DNA from: Beijerinckiaceae bacterium | GTDB lineage: Bacteria > Pseudomonadota > Alphaproteobacteria > Rhizobiales > Beijerinckiaceae | Assembly (NCBI GenBank): GCA_947478405.1 | Contig: CANJVX010000010.1 | Location: forward strand, 1-64,000 | Length of the DNA stretch: 64,000 nucleotides | Reading direction: 5' to 3' | Shown: positions 35,238 through 45,431 of the stretch, in pieces | How positions within the stretch are numbered: the first letter of the stretch is position 1 | Layout: the number at the start of each line of letters is the position of its first letter | The notes under the pieces: generated by a model | Seen by the model: only the letters and a program-made list of their open reading frames with translations | What the model was told of the DNA's origin: nothing | Databases searched by the model: none | Translations under genes and position numbers: made by a program

Positions 35238-36113
35238 TCAACGCGCATTGACGCGCGCCATGATGGCATCGATCTTATTGAGAAGATCTGGATCCCGCAT
35301 CGCTGGCGCTGTCATGATGGCATTGTCGAGCGCGCGATCTGAACCGACAGGGCAGGCCTGATGCTCTTTGGGAAAATCGGAAATGAGCCGCGCTAAAAGC
35401 TTTGCGGCTTTTGCCGCATTGTCATGCACAACCTTGATGACGGCCGCGACATCCACTTCATCATGATGAGGGTGCCAGCAATCAAAATCCGTGACCATGG
35501 CGACCGTCGCATAGGAGATTTCAGCCTCGCGCGCGAGCTTGGCTTCGGGCATGGCGGTCATGCCAATGACGTCGCAGCCCATGGCCTTGTAGGCAAGCGA
35601 TTCTGCGAGGGAGGAAAATTGCGGACCCTCCATGCACACATAAGTCCCGCCGCGCACGACCTCTATTCCTTCGGCATTTGCAGCGGCCGCAATGCAATCC
35701 TGCAACTTGGGCGCAACAGGGTGAGCCATGGAGACATGAGCCACACAGCCATTGCCGAAGAAGGACGATGCACGACCTACAGTGCGATCCATAAATTGAT
35801 CGACCAGAACGAATGTGCCCGGCGACAGATTTTCCCGGAAAGAGCCACAGGCCGAAACTGAGACAAGATCGGTGACGCCAACCCGCTTCAGCGCGTCAAT
35901 ATTTGCCCGATAATTGATGCCCGATGGCGACAGGCGGTGCCCGCGTCCGTGACGGGGTAGAAACACAGCCGCGGTCCCGCCAATCCGGCCAAAGCGCAAA
36001 GCATCCGAGGGCTCACCCCAAGGTGTAGAAACACGCTCTTCGCGCAAATCCTGCAGCCCAGGGAGATCGTAAATTCCTGAGCCGCCGATGATGCCAATCA
36101 AAGATTTTGTCAT
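35238..36113 (-). CDS. mtnP: S-methyl-5'-thioadenosine phosphorylase MtnP
   Basis: Phosphorolyses methylthioadenosine from polyamine and quorum-signal synthesis to adenine and methylthioribose-1-phosphate. It has 291 aa. Motifs are [15 protein letters not shown] at the N-terminus, [21 protein letters not shown] near 55-75 (phosphate and ribose site), [15 protein letters not shown] near 90, and [12 protein letters not shown] near 170. AAAGGA stands seven bases before the ATG at 36113, which fixes the start. It is the first gene of the mtnP-apt pair. Confidence 0.95.
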   Translation of the reverse strand: MTKSLIGIIGGSGIYDLPGLQDLREERVSTPWGEPSDALRFGRIGGTAAVFLPRHGRGHRLSPSGINYRANIDALKRVGVTDLVSVSACGSFRENLSPGTFVLVDQFMDRTVGRASSFFGNGCVAHVSMAHPVAPKLQDCIAAAANAEGIEVVRGGTYVCMEGPQFSSLAESLAYKAMGCDVIGMTAMPEAKLAREAEISYATVAMVTDFDCWHPHHDEVDVAAVIKVVHDNAAKAAKLLARLISDFPKEHQACPVGSDRALDNAIMTAPAMRDPDLLNKIDAIMARVNAR

Positions 36114-36240
36114 AGACGAATCCTTTCGGCGCATTTTCACCGAACGGCCATAGGCAAAGCAAGGCTTGAATGGATGTAATGTGACTTGCGTTCGCGTCAA
36201 AGCAGGCGATCATGACACGACAAGACAGAGGAGCTGCGCC

Positions 36241-37194
36241 ATGCATTATTTTCGCCATAAGGGCTGGGAAATCGCCGAGCGCGAAGCCACCCCAGAGGCC
36301 TTATTCCTGAACCGCCGTGCCTTGCTGGGCGCGGGCGCGGGCGCCATTGCTGCCAGCGGCCTGCCAGCCTTCGCTGCCGAGGACAGCGACCCCTCAGCCA
36401 GCATCTATCCCGCCCGGCGGAATGAGAGCTTCAAACTCGACCGTGACATCACGCCCGAAAAGCTCAACGCCCAATATAATAATTTTTACGAATTCGGTAT
36501 GGACAAGCGCATCTTCACACGCGTCGACACATTGAAGACGCGGCCATGGGAAATAGCCATCGACGGCCTTATAGAGAAACCGTTCAAAATCGCCATCGAT
36601 GATCTTTTGAAAAAAGTGCAGCTGGAAGAGCGGCTCTATCGCCATCGTTGCGTCGAAGCTTGGTCCATGACCGTGCCGTGGACGGGATTTCCGCTGAAAC
36701 AATTGGTCGATCTTGCCAAGCCAACATCAGGCGCCAAATATGTGCGCTTTGAAACCTTCCTTGATCCGAAAATGGGGCCAGGACAAAAACAGAGCTGGTA
36801 TCCCTGGCCTTATGTCGAGGGGCTTTCCATGGCGGAAGCCACCAATGATCTGACGCTGATGGTGACGGGCGCTTACGGGAAGCCGCTCGCCAAACAATTC
36901 GGTGCCCCGATCCGCCTGCATGCGCCGTGGAAATATGGCTTCAAATCAGTGAAATCGATCACGCGGATGTCTTTTGTCGCCGAACAGCCGAAGAATTTCT
37001 GGCAATCGCTGCAATCCTCCGAATATGGATTCTGGGCCAATGTAAATCCGGAAGTTGCACATCCGCGCTGGTCGCAAGCAACAGAAGAAGTACTCGGCAC
37101 AGGCAACCGCATTCCGTCCACATTATTCAACGGCTATGGCGAACAGGTTGCCCATCTCTACAAGGGGATGGAGAGCGAGAAAATCTGGTTCTAG
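36241..37194 (+). CDS. msrP: Protein-methionine-sulfoxide reductase catalytic subunit MsrP
   Basis: A periplasmic molybdenum enzyme (317 aa) that repairs oxidised methionines in envelope proteins. A Tat signal (NRRALLGAGAGAIAASG) covers about residues 24-45. The sulfite-oxidase fold follows with the Mo-coordinating cysteine in YRHRCVEAWSMTVPW near 140, and FGAPIRLHAPWKYGFKSVK near 220 contributes to the molybdopterin site. GAGGAG stands seven bases before the ATG. The heme membrane partner MsrQ, usually the next gene, is absent here: the next gene is a convergent lysR. MoaD and MoaE are encoded 10 kb upstream. Confidence 0.95.
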   Translation: MHYFRHKGWEIAEREATPEALFLNRRALLGAGAGAIAASGLPAFAAEDSDPSASIYPARRNESFKLDRDITPEKLNAQYNNFYEFGMDKRIFTRVDTLKTRPWEIAIDGLIEKPFKIAIDDLLKKVQLEERLYRHRCVEAWSMTVPWTGFPLKQLVDLAKPTSGAKYVRFETFLDPKMGPGQKQSWYPWPYVEGLSMAEATNDLTLMVTGAYGKPLAKQFGAPIRLHAPWKYGFKSVKSITRMSFVAEQPKNFWQSLQSSEYGFWANVNPEVAHPRWSQATEEVLGTGNRIPSTLFNGYGEQVAHLYKGMESEKIWF

Positions 37195-37198
37195 TTAC

Positions 37199-37250
37199 GA
37201 GCGAAGCAAATCAGAACCAAGCATTTGGCTTTCTGGATTGCTTCGCATTC
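37199..37250. repeat. Degenerate palindromic repeat remnant
   Basis: GAGCGAAGCAAATCAGA and TTTCTGGATTGCTTCGCATTC are recognisable ends of the dispersed repeat, between the convergent msrP and lysR genes. Confidence 0.5.
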
Positions 37251-37265
37251 GAATCGCGTTGGCGG

Positions 37266-38156
37266 TTAAAAATCCCAGCGCTGCGCACTTGTTACCAGAA
37301 AGTCGCGGAAGACCTGAATACGCGCGACATTCTTCAGCTCTTCCGGATAGACCAGATAGCAATCGAGCTCCGGCATGTCGGCTTCAGGCAAAATTCTCAC
37401 CAGCGATGAATCCGGCCCGACAAGATAATCAGGCAGAACGGAAATGCCTGCGCCCGCTTCCACCGCACGGCGGAGAGCTGGAATATTATTACAGGTCATT
37501 TGCGAGGGGCGCGGCGAGCGAGGCGGACGGCCGGCATATTGTAGTGAATTGATATTCGTCAGGTAATGCGCGGATGAGGCGCCGTAGGTGAGAATGCGGT
37601 GCTTGTCGAGATCGTCGAGCGATTTGGGCTGCCCATAGCGCTTGAGATAGCTCGCCGCCGCATAGGCGTGAAAATGCATAGTGAAGAGCCGGCGGCGGAT
37701 CAGATCGGGCTGCACAGGCTCGCGCACACGCAAAGCGACATCGGCTTCGCGCATGCCGATATCCAACTCATCATCAGACAGAATGAGATTGAGCTCGATA
37801 TCGGGATAAAGTTCCAAAAATTCGGCAATGCGCGGCGTCAGCCATTCGGTGCCCACACCAATCGTCGTTGTCACACGCAAGAGACCATGGGGCCGCTCGC
37901 GATTGTCAGACAGGCGCATGCGGGTCGCATCAAGCTTCTGCCAGACGTCTTTCACTGTACGAAACAGCAATTCGCCCTGCTCGGTCAGAATCAGCCCGCG
38001 CGCATGGCGATGAAACAGCGGCACCTTCAAATCTTGCTCGAGCGCACTGACCTGACGGCTAACCGCCGACTGGCTCAAGCCCAGCGCGTCACCCGCATGG
38101 GTGAAGGAGCCTGCCTCGGCAGCCGCATGAAAGATGCGCAGCTTGTCCCAATCCAC
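37266..38156 (-). CDS. LysR-family transcriptional regulator
   Basis: A 296-aa LysR regulator. The N-terminal winged helix is MDWDKLRIFHAAAEAGSF through ALGLSQSAVSRQVSALEQDL (residues 1-60) with a following linker helix. The periplasmic-binding-like effector domain covers about 90-290 and includes GVGTEWLTPRIAEF, the ligand cleft strand ADVALRVREP and AGAGISVLPDYL. It lies 40 bp downstream of trxB on the same strand and is probably co-transcribed with it. Effector and targets are not evident. Confidence 0.92.
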   Translation of the reverse strand: MDWDKLRIFHAAAEAGSFTHAGDALGLSQSAVSRQVSALEQDLKVPLFHRHARGLILTEQGELLFRTVKDVWQKLDATRMRLSDNRERPHGLLRVTTTIGVGTEWLTPRIAEFLELYPDIELNLILSDDELDIGMREADVALRVREPVQPDLIRRRLFTMHFHAYAAASYLKRYGQPKSLDDLDKHRILTYGASSAHYLTNINSLQYAGRPPRSPRPSQMTCNNIPALRRAVEAGAGISVLPDYLVGPDSSLVRILPEADMPELDCYLVYPEELKNVARIQVFRDFLVTSAQRWDF

Positions 38157-38196
38157 GAGGCATCTCCTTCAACAGGGGCGATGATGATTCAGCTGT

Positions 38197-39153
38197 CTAC
38201 GCTTTTGGCAGAGCGGCCAACCAACGCTCGGCTTCGAGCGCGGCCATACAGCCCATGCCCGCAGCCGTTACGGCTTGGCGATAAATGTCGTCCGTCACAT
38301 CGCCTGCTGCATAAACTCCTGGCACACTGGTCTGCGTAGAATCGGGCGCGGTCTGGATATAGCCGTTGGACTTGATTATGAGCTGACCAGCAAAGAGCTG
38401 CGAGGCGGGCTCATGGCCAATGGCCACAAACACACCGTCCACTTTGCGATCGCTGATGGCGCCTGTCTTGACGTTCTTCAACTTCACATGTGTGACGCCG
38501 GGCGGTGACGTATCACCGCAGATTTCCTCAATGGCGCTGTCCCAGACTATCTCAACCTTGGGATTATTGAACAGGCGATCTTGCAAAATGCGCTCCGCCT
38601 TAAACGTGTCGCGCCGATGCACGACCGTCACTTTAGAGGCCAGATGCGACAGATAGAGCGCCTCTTCGACCGCCGAATTGCCTCCGCCCACCACCATCAC
38701 CTCTTTGCCGCGATAGAAGAAGCCATCGCAGGTGGCGCAAGCCGACACGCCATAGCCCTTGAACTTTTCCTCCGACGGGATGCCCAGCCATTTGGCCTTG
38801 GCCCCTGTGGCAATCACCAGCGTGTCACAGGTGTAAATCGTGCCGCTGTCACCCCAAAGCGTGAAGGGGCGCTTGGTCAGGTCAACCTTGGTGATATGGT
38901 CGGAAACCATGTCGGTCCCCACATGCTCAGCCTGTTTGCGCATCTGGTCCATCAGCCAAGGACCCTGGATAGCATCTGCAAAGCCCGGATAATTCTCGAC
39001 ATCGGTCGTGATCATGAGCTGACCGCCGGGCTCAAAGCCCGAAATGAGCATGGGCTTGAGCATCGCGCGAGCTGCATAGATCGCCGTCGTATAGCCAGCC
39101 GGCCCGGAGCCGACAATAATCATGCGCGCATGCTGTGGGGCGGTGGACGTCAT
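38197..39153 (-). CDS. trxB: Thioredoxin-disulfide reductase TrxB
   Basis: An FAD/NADPH flavoenzyme (318 aa) that keeps thioredoxin reduced. The FAD-binding GSGPAGYTTAIYAARA lies near residue 16, the redox-active CATC is in SACATCDGFF near 142, and the NADPH-binding VVGGGNSAVEEALYL near 160. The C-terminal FAD motif VPGVYAAGDVTDDIYRQAV is near 285. The start at 39153 (MTSTAPQHARMIIVG) matches the family; a much longer in-frame reading adds 75 residues with no similarity. It is divergent from the 2OG-oxygenase-like gene and precedes lysR. Confidence 0.97.
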   Translation of the reverse strand: MTSTAPQHARMIIVGSGPAGYTTAIYAARAMLKPMLISGFEPGGQLMITTDVENYPGFADAIQGPWLMDQMRKQAEHVGTDMVSDHITKVDLTKRPFTLWGDSGTIYTCDTLVIATGAKAKWLGIPSEEKFKGYGVSACATCDGFFYRGKEVMVVGGGNSAVEEALYLSHLASKVTVVHRRDTFKAERILQDRLFNNPKVEIVWDSAIEEICGDTSPPGVTHVKLKNVKTGAISDRKVDGVFVAIGHEPASQLFAGQLIIKSNGYIQTAPDSTQTSVPGVYAAGDVTDDIYRQAVTAAGMGCMAALEAERWLAALPKA

Positions 39154-39428
39154 CGGTAAATCTCTGAAAAAGGCGGCTTCATAAATCCCGCGCGGGGCAG
39201 ATTCGGGGCCACAGGGGCCCTGGGGACTAGCCCTAACGTATAAGAACGACATGCACTGGCTGCAAGGCTGACGCACCGGTTGACCACAGCCCAGAGCCAG
39301 ACAGCGGCAGGACTTGTGTTGCTGGGACGCGCGAGCAAAAGCTTGCCCGTGAGAAGGGGCGGCACTAGTGTGCGGCAAATTTCGCGGGTCCAGACGACCC
39401 CAAAGCTTTCAAAAAGGCAGAACCTCCC

Positions 39429-40103
39429 ATGCCCGATACGAGCGCGATCACCACCGCTGATATCATTGCCAGCGTCGTTGCCAGCATCAATGCGCGCCAG
39501 ACTTTTGACGCGCCCTATCGCCATTGGCTGATTGAGAACATCTTTCCGGACCATGTCGCCGATGAGCTCGCCGACATTCCGGTCTCCGCTCCCGCACTCG
39601 CGGGTGTCTCAGGCAAGCGCGAATTGCACAATGACCAGCGCTCCTATTTCGATATCCCCTCGATGGACCGCTTCCCGGTAATGCGCAAAGTCGCCGAAGC
39701 GTTGCAATCGAAAGAGGTGACAAAGGCCATCTGCACAGGCTTTGGCGCGCCCATTGATGACACGTTCCTGCGTCTTGAATATGCGGTGGATACGGATGGC
39801 TTCTGGCTGCAGCCGCACACCGATCTGGGCGTGAAAAAATTCACCTGCCTGATCTATTTGTCGTCCGGCGCAGGCCATGATGAGCTTGGCACGGATATTT
39901 ACGAGCGCGAAGACAAGCATTTTGGCCGCTCGCCTTTCAAGCGCAACAGCGCGATGATTTTCGTACCCGGCGAAAACACCTGGCACGGCTTCGAAAAGCG
40001 CACGATCCAGGGCCAGCGCAAATCTGTGATCCTGAATTACGTGACACATGCCTGGCTGGCACGTGAACAGCTGTCTTACCCGAATGAAACGGTGCGGGTG
40101 TAA
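39429..40103 (+). CDS. 2OG-Fe(II) oxygenase-like protein
   Basis: A 224-aa protein with the double-stranded beta-helix pattern of 2-oxoglutarate/Fe(II) oxygenases. The iron ligands are visible as HxD (LQPHTDLGVKKFT, near residue 137) and a distal His in NTWHGFEKRT near 190. The following RKSVILNYV supplies the Arg/Ser that binds 2-oxoglutarate. Such proteins hydroxylate small molecules or proteins; some act near polysaccharide or nucleotide-sugar pathways. No partner genes give the substrate. It ends at a palindromic repeat and is convergent with the ELM1-like gene. Confidence 0.72.
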   Translation: MPDTSAITTADIIASVVASINARQTFDAPYRHWLIENIFPDHVADELADIPVSAPALAGVSGKRELHNDQRSYFDIPSMDRFPVMRKVAEALQSKEVTKAICTGFGAPIDDTFLRLEYAVDTDGFWLQPHTDLGVKKFTCLIYLSSGAGHDELGTDIYEREDKHFGRSPFKRNSAMIFVPGENTWHGFEKRTIQGQRKSVILNYVTHAWLAREQLSYPNETVRV

Positions 40104-40113
40104 TTTCAAAACC

Positions 40114-40204
40114 CGTCATTGCGAGGGAGCCCGCGGGGCCTAGGTGCCAATCCAGAATCCAAACATGAGGCTTATGTGGATTGCTTGGCTCCGCTCGCAA
40201 TGAC
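40114..40204. repeat. Dispersed palindromic intergenic repeat
   Basis: Full copy between convergent genes, ends CCGTCATTGCGAGGGAGC and GGCTCCGCTCGCAATGACC. Confidence 0.8.
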
Positions 40205-40209
40205 CGAGC

Positions 40210-41223
40210 CTAAAATCCCCGAAACGCCCGATACCTTCTCACCACATCTGCCGCAATAATTCCCGTGGCATCGACAGGCGGATAGGACCAGCGCTCCAGC
40301 GCCCACCCTGCCGTGCGCTGCTCCGGCAAGAGACGCAAAGCCCCCACATCAGCCAGCTTGCAAACGAAGCCGGACATTTTGGTAGCGCCACCTGTCGGCT
40401 CGTAGATGAAAATTGGGGCGCCGGTGGAGGCAGCCTCGCCCACCATATTCACACTGTCAGCCGTAACCACAAGGGCAGACGCTTGCGCCAGAATTTGCAC
40501 ATAAGGATTATCGCCCGTCCCGTCCCAGATAAAAGCCCGCTCCGCAGAGCCACTTTCGGCAACAGCCACTCGCAAGGCCTGCATCAAATCCGGCGGCGTG
40601 CGCCGAGAAGGTGTCACCATCAAACCCTGCCCGCTTTGCAAAATCTCACTCACGAGAGCCGTAAGTGCTGCCACATCGCGCGCTTCAAAACGATGCGCAC
40701 CACTATTGCCGCCCAGCACAAGGCCTATGCGGGTATGCGGCAAGTGGAGCAGACGGGGATCAGGATTGGCTCGCGCGGCCGCCAACACAGACGGGCGCAA
40801 GTGATGAGGGGATGTCGGAGTGACGAGAACATTGTCACCACGCAGACGATCATGCTCGGGTACCCAAATCAGATCAGCCGCACCTGTGCCGATACGCGGA
40901 TCCTGCAAAAAAACGGTGAAGGTTTTGCCGCCGGATAATTTCTTGATCGCCCGCAGATAGGGCACGGTCGTGCGACCCGATGAAAAGACGATATCGGGCA
41001 ACGGCCCGTGCAGCGGGGATTCAGGGTTTTGCGGATTGTCACGCGGATCAATCGGACCCCAAGGCGCGAAAAATTCGAAAAAAGAGCGCGCATGAACACG
41101 GCGCATCTGCGGCGCCAGACCCAGCTCATGCGCCACGCCCAGACAATTCACTTCATGTCCGATCTTGCCTGACAGCAAGATCCAGGCGCACGTGCCGTCG
41201 GGGAGCTTGGATTGATCTGACAT
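40210..41223 (-). CDS. ELM1 / GtrOC1 family protein (mitochondrial fission ELM1-like)
   Basis: A 337-aa protein of the ELM1/GtrOC1 family (COG3660). In plants ELM1 recruits dynamin to mitochondria; the bacterial role is not established, and the fold resembles GT-B glycosyltransferases. Visible blocks are ILLSGKIGHEVNCLGVAHEL at the N-terminus, FSSGRTTVPYLRAIK near 80, VLGGNSGAHRF near 170, and the GT-B-like C-terminal VVTADSVNMVGEAASTGAPIFIYEP near 250-275. A glycosyltransferase-like activity is possible but unproven. It follows greA on the same strand by about 48 bp. Confidence 0.85.
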   Translation of the reverse strand: MSDQSKLPDGTCAWILLSGKIGHEVNCLGVAHELGLAPQMRRVHARSFFEFFAPWGPIDPRDNPQNPESPLHGPLPDIVFSSGRTTVPYLRAIKKLSGGKTFTVFLQDPRIGTGAADLIWVPEHDRLRGDNVLVTPTSPHHLRPSVLAAARANPDPRLLHLPHTRIGLVLGGNSGAHRFEARDVAALTALVSEILQSGQGLMVTPSRRTPPDLMQALRVAVAESGSAERAFIWDGTGDNPYVQILAQASALVVTADSVNMVGEAASTGAPIFIYEPTGGATKMSGFVCKLADVGALRLLPEQRTAGWALERWSYPPVDATGIIAADVVRRYRAFRGF

Positions 41224-41271
41224 TGCTATCCTTGAACCCGCGCGCGGTCCGCACGGGCTACCGGAGTGCCG

Positions 41272-41745
41272 TCACTTGAAAGCGATGGCGGTGATTTCGT
41301 AGCTCTTGCCACCGCCCGGCGCATTCACCTCAACCGTATCGCCGACCTTCTTGCTGATCAGCGCGCGGGCGATCGGGCTGGTGATGGAAACCTTGCCTTC
41401 CTTTACATCGGCTTCGGTCTCGCCAACGATCTGGTAAGATTTCTCCTCTTCGGTATCCTCATCAATGAGGGTCACGGTGGCGCCGAATTTGATCGTATTG
41501 CCAGAAAGCTTCGACACATCGATGACTTCAGCCCTCGCGATCTTGTCTTCAAGCTCGGCAATGCGGCCTTCGTTCAGTGACTGCGATTCCTTGGCGGCGT
41601 GATATTCCGCATTTTCGGACAGGTCGCCGTGCGAACGCGCTTCAGAAATGGCCGCGATGATCCGCGGGCGCTCTTCCTGCTGGCGACGGCGCAACTCTTC
41701 TTCAAGAGCTACATAGCCGGGGCCGGTCATGGGAACCTTGTCCAT
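41272..41745 (-). CDS. greA: Transcription elongation factor GreA
   Basis: Rescues backtracked RNA polymerase by stimulating transcript cleavage. It has 157 aa, the usual length. The N-terminal coiled coil (about 1-75) includes [17 protein letters not shown] and the tip acidic residues in [15 protein letters not shown]. The C-terminal FKBP-like domain includes [21 protein letters not shown]. It lies downstream of carB on the same strand, an arrangement common in this group, with a 149-bp spacer. Confidence 0.97.
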   Translation of the reverse strand: MDKVPMTGPGYVALEEELRRRQQEERPRIIAAISEARSHGDLSENAEYHAAKESQSLNEGRIAELEDKIARAEVIDVSKLSGNTIKFGATVTLIDEDTEEEKSYQIVGETEADVKEGKVSITSPIARALISKKVGDTVEVNAPGGGKSYEITAIAFK

Positions 41746-41894
41746 ATCCGTGTCTTTCCGAATTCAGCTGTCAGGCCTGAGATGGGCTCACCCCACCCCC
41801 GACACAAAGAATCCCCGTCCACGAGGCCGAAACCCGGCCCCCCGAACTGCGGGTCTTCAGGAAAACGAGGGGGAGCGGAGCTGCCCGCCTCTCG

Positions 41895-44800
41895 TCAGTT
41901 GAAATAGTCCTGCAAAGCGCGGACCTCAAGATCGCCACCCTTATAGGCTTTGATACCCTGAGCTGCGGCAATCGACCCTGCTAGAGTGGTGTAGTAGGGC
42001 ACCTTATGCAAGAGGGCTGAACGGCGAAGAGAGCGGCTGTCGGCCAGGGCCTGGGCCCCCTCAGTCGTATTGAAGACCAAGTGGACGCTACCGTTCTTGA
42101 TCGCATCCACCACATGCGGGCGACCTTCGGAGACCTTGTTGATCTTTTCAGCCGCGACGCCCTCGCCCTCAAGGAAGCGCTGGGTACCACCTGTGGCCAG
42201 GATCTTGAACCCCAGTTCCGCCAGCATTTTCATGGTCGGCAGGACGCGGGCCTTGTCGGCGTCACGGACCGATACGAAAACCGTGCCGGAGGTCGGCACT
42301 TTCGTGCCCCCACCGAGCTGGCTCTTGGCAAAAGCCACCTCAAACGAGCGGTCGAGGCCAATGACCTCACCGGTCGAGCGCATTTCCGGGCCCAAAACTG
42401 TATCGACGCCGGGGAAGCGGGCGAAGGGGAAGACTGCCTCCTTCACGCCCACATGCTGCAGCTCGGTCTTCTTCAGGCCAAAGCTCGCAAGAGTTTCACC
42501 AGCCATAATGCGCGAGGCGATCTTGGCAATGGGCTCACCAATGACCTTGGCGACGAATGGCACCGTGCGCGAGGCGCGCGGATTGACTTCGAGCACATAG
42601 ATCTCGCCTTCCTTCAGCGCATATTGCACATTCATCAGACCGCCGACATTGAGCGCCAGCGCAAGTCTCGCGGTCTGCTCTTCCAGCGTCTTGATGACCT
42701 CGGGTGAGAGCGAACGGGGCGGCAATGAGCAGGCCGAGTCACCAGAGTGAATACCCGCCTCTTCAATATGCTCCATAATGCCAGCCACGAAGACATCCTT
42801 GCCATCGCACAAGCAATCGACATCGACCTCCACCGCATCAGACAGATAGCGATCAAACAGCAGCGGGTTCTTTCCCAGCACCGTGTTGATCTGGCCGGTC
42901 TTGTCGTTGGGATAGCGCGATTTGACATCTGCCGGCACAAGACCCGGCAGTGTACCCAGCAGATAATCATCAAACGCAGCCTGGTCGCGAATGATGGCCA
43001 TAGCGCGGCCGCCCAGCACATAGGACGGGCGCACAACGAGCGGCAGACCAAGCTCAGCTGCAATCAAGCGTGACTGCTCCACCGAATAGGCAATGCCATT
43101 CTTGGGCTGTTTCAGGCCAAGCTTGTCTAGCAAACGCTTGAAGCGATCACGATCCTCGGCGAGATCGATCGAGTCGACACTGGTGCCCAGGATCGGAATA
43201 CCAGCCTGTTCAAGGCTATGGGCGAGCTTCAAAGGTGTCTGTCCGCCAAATTGAACGATCACACCCTTGAGCGTGCCATTCATCTTTTCCTTGCGCAGGA
43301 TTTCAAGAACATCTTCCTGCGTCAGCGGTTCGAAATAGAGGCGATCCGACGTGTCATAATCGGTCGACACGGTTTCAGGATTGCAATTGACCATGATGGT
43401 CTCATAGCCCGCATCAGACAGCGCAAAACAGGCATGGCAGCAGCAATAGTCAAACTCGATGCCCTGACCGATGCGGTTCGGACCACCGCCCAGAATGACA
43501 ATCTTTTGGCGATTGGACGGATTGGATTCGCAAACCGGCTCCGCACCGGCAAAGGGCGTCTCATAGGTCGAATACATATAGGCCGTGGGTGAGGCAAATT
43601 CGGCCGCGCAGGTGTCGATGCGCTTGTAGACGGGATGCACATTGAGTTCGTAACGCTTGTCACTCACTTCACGCTCGGTGAGACCAACAAGCGACGACAG
43701 GCGCATGTCGGAGAATCCCGCCGCCTTCAGCATGCGGAAATTTTCTGCATCATCAGGCAGACCGAATTGCTTCACCTTATTTTCGAGATCGACGATTTCC
43801 TGCAGGCGATCAATAAACCAATGATCAATCTTGCAGGCCTCGTAGATTTCATCATGCGTCATATTGTGCCGCAAAGCCTGCGCCACAACGAGCAAACGAT
43901 CCGGTGTCGGCTTGCCAAGCGCGGCCCGGATGGCCGCGCGGTCATCGCCAAGCCCAAGCCCCTCGACCTCGACTTCATCGACGCCCGACAGGCCGGTTTC
44001 AAGCGAGCGCAAAGCTTTTTGCAGCGATTCACCGAAGGTGCGGCCGATTGCCATGGATTCGCCGACCGACTTCATAGCCGTGGTCAGCGTAGGCTCGGCG
44101 CCGGGGAATTTTTCAAAGGCGAACCGCGGGATTTTCGTGACAACATAGTCAATCGTCGGTTCGAACGAGGCCGGCGTTGCGCCACCTGTAATGTCATTGG
44201 CGATTTCATCGAGCGTATAGCCGACAGCCAGTTTCGCCGCGACTTTGGCAATCGGGAAACCCGTCGCCTTGGAGGCCAGCGCGGACGAGCGCGACACGCG
44301 GGGATTCATTTCAATGACAATCATGCGGCCGTCTTCGGGATTCACTGCAAACTGCACATTCGAGCCGCCCGTCTCCACGCCAATCTCGCGCAGGACCGCA
44401 AGCGAGGCGTCGCGCATGATCTGATATTCTTTGTCGGTCAGCGTCAGCGCAGGCGCCACAGTGATCGAGTCACCCGTATGCACGCCCATCGGGTCGATAT
44501 TTTCAATCGAGCAGACGATGATACAATTGTCCGCTTTGTCGCGAACAACTTCCATTTCATATTCTTTCCAGCCCAGAACACTTTCTTCGACCAGAACTTC
44601 ATTGGTCGGCGAGGCATCGATGCCACGCTCGATGATCTCGATATATTCCGCCTTGTTATAGGCAATACCGCCGCCTGTACCGCCCATGGTGAAGGACGGG
44701 CGAATGATGGCGGGCAGACCGATGTCGTCGAGAATGCCAAGCGCCTGCGTCAACGTCTTGACCTGATGGGAACGTGGCGTGTCGAGACCGATCTTGGTCA

Positions 44801-45221
44801 TCGCATCGCGGAAAAGTTCGCGATCTTCCGCCTTGTCGATGGCTTCCGCCGACGCGCCAATCATCTCGATGTCATATTTTTCTAGAATGCCCATCTTCTT
44901 GAGCGAGAGCGCGCAATTGAGCGCCGTCTGGCCGCCCATGGTGGGAAGCAGAGCAAAGCCGCCGGGAACGGCATAGCGCTCCTTCTCGATGATCTTGGCA
45001 ACAATCTCGGGCGTGATCGGTTCGACATACGTCCGATCTGCCATGTCCGGGTCTGTCATGATCGTGGCCGGGTTCGAATTGACCAGCACGATCCGATAGC
45101 CCTCCTCCCGCAGCGCCTTACAGGCCTGCGTTCCGGAATAATCGAATTCGCATGCTTGACCGATGACGATCGGGCCTGCGCCGATGATGAGAATGGTCTG
45201 GATATCTGTCCGCTTCGGCAT
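41895..45221 (-). CDS. carB: Carbamoyl-phosphate synthase large subunit CarB
   Basis: The 1108-aa synthetase subunit. It makes carbamoyl phosphate from bicarbonate, ammonia from CarA and two ATP. Two homologous ATP-grasp halves (about 1-400 and 555-940) open with [21 protein letters not shown] and [21 protein letters not shown]. The oligomerisation domain lies between them, and the C-terminal MGS-like allosteric domain (about 950-1100, [16 protein letters not shown]) binds UMP/ornithine-type effectors in relatives. The start at 45221 ([10 protein letters not shown]) is the family start. It lies far from carA, upstream of greA. Confidence 0.97.
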   Translation of the reverse strand: MPKRTDIQTILIIGAGPIVIGQACEFDYSGTQACKALREEGYRIVLVNSNPATIMTDPDMADRTYVEPITPEIVAKIIEKERYAVPGGFALLPTMGGQTALNCALSLKKMGILEKYDIEMIGASAEAIDKAEDRELFRDAMTKIGLDTPRSHQVKTLTQALGILDDIGLPAIIRPSFTMGGTGGGIAYNKAEYIEIIERGIDASPTNEVLVEESVLGWKEYEMEVVRDKADNCIIVCSIENIDPMGVHTGDSITVAPALTLTDKEYQIMRDASLAVLREIGVETGGSNVQFAVNPEDGRMIVIEMNPRVSRSSALASKATGFPIAKVAAKLAVGYTLDEIANDITGGATPASFEPTIDYVVTKIPRFAFEKFPGAEPTLTTAMKSVGESMAIGRTFGESLQKALRSLETGLSGVDEVEVEGLGLGDDRAAIRAALGKPTPDRLLVVAQALRHNMTHDEIYEACKIDHWFIDRLQEIVDLENKVKQFGLPDDAENFRMLKAAGFSDMRLSSLVGLTEREVSDKRYELNVHPVYKRIDTCAAEFASPTAYMYSTYETPFAGAEPVCESNPSNRQKIVILGGGPNRIGQGIEFDYCCCHACFALSDAGYETIMVNCNPETVSTDYDTSDRLYFEPLTQEDVLEILRKEKMNGTLKGVIVQFGGQTPLKLAHSLEQAGIPILGTSVDSIDLAEDRDRFKRLLDKLGLKQPKNGIAYSVEQSRLIAAELGLPLVVRPSYVLGGRAMAIIRDQAAFDDYLLGTLPGLVPADVKSRYPNDKTGQINTVLGKNPLLFDRYLSDAVEVDVDCLCDGKDVFVAGIMEHIEEAGIHSGDSACSLPPRSLSPEVIKTLEEQTARLALALNVGGLMNVQYALKEGEIYVLEVNPRASRTVPFVAKVIGEPIAKIASRIMAGETLASFGLKKTELQHVGVKEAVFPFARFPGVDTVLGPEMRSTGEVIGLDRSFEVAFAKSQLGGGTKVPTSGTVFVSVRDADKARVLPTMKMLAELGFKILATGGTQRFLEGEGVAAEKINKVSEGRPHVVDAIKNGSVHLVFNTTEGAQALADSRSLRRSALLHKVPYYTTLAGSIAAAQGIKAYKGGDLEVRALQDYFN

Positions 45222-45266
45222 GATCGATCTTGTCTCTTGAAGCGCGCGCGGGCTGCCACGGCGCAC

Positions 45267-45290
45267 AAAAAAAGGCCGCGCTGTCGGCCT
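45267..45290 (-). terminator. Rho-independent terminator ahead of carB
   Basis: On the minus strand AGGCCG-ACAGCG-CGGCCT is followed by seven T. It probably ends the TadE/TadG transcript; at only 46 bp before carB it could also attenuate that gene. Confidence 0.75.
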
Positions 45291-45431
45291 GGATTTGGCC
45301 GGAGCGCGTCCTCCGAAAACCCCTGAGGGGAATCAAGCGGGAACTCCGGCCCGAAAGTCGTGCTGATGTAGCCCAAAAGGACGGGGGTGGGAACCCCCGA
45401 GCCAGGCGCGATCCCCAGCCGAAAATGGCAC

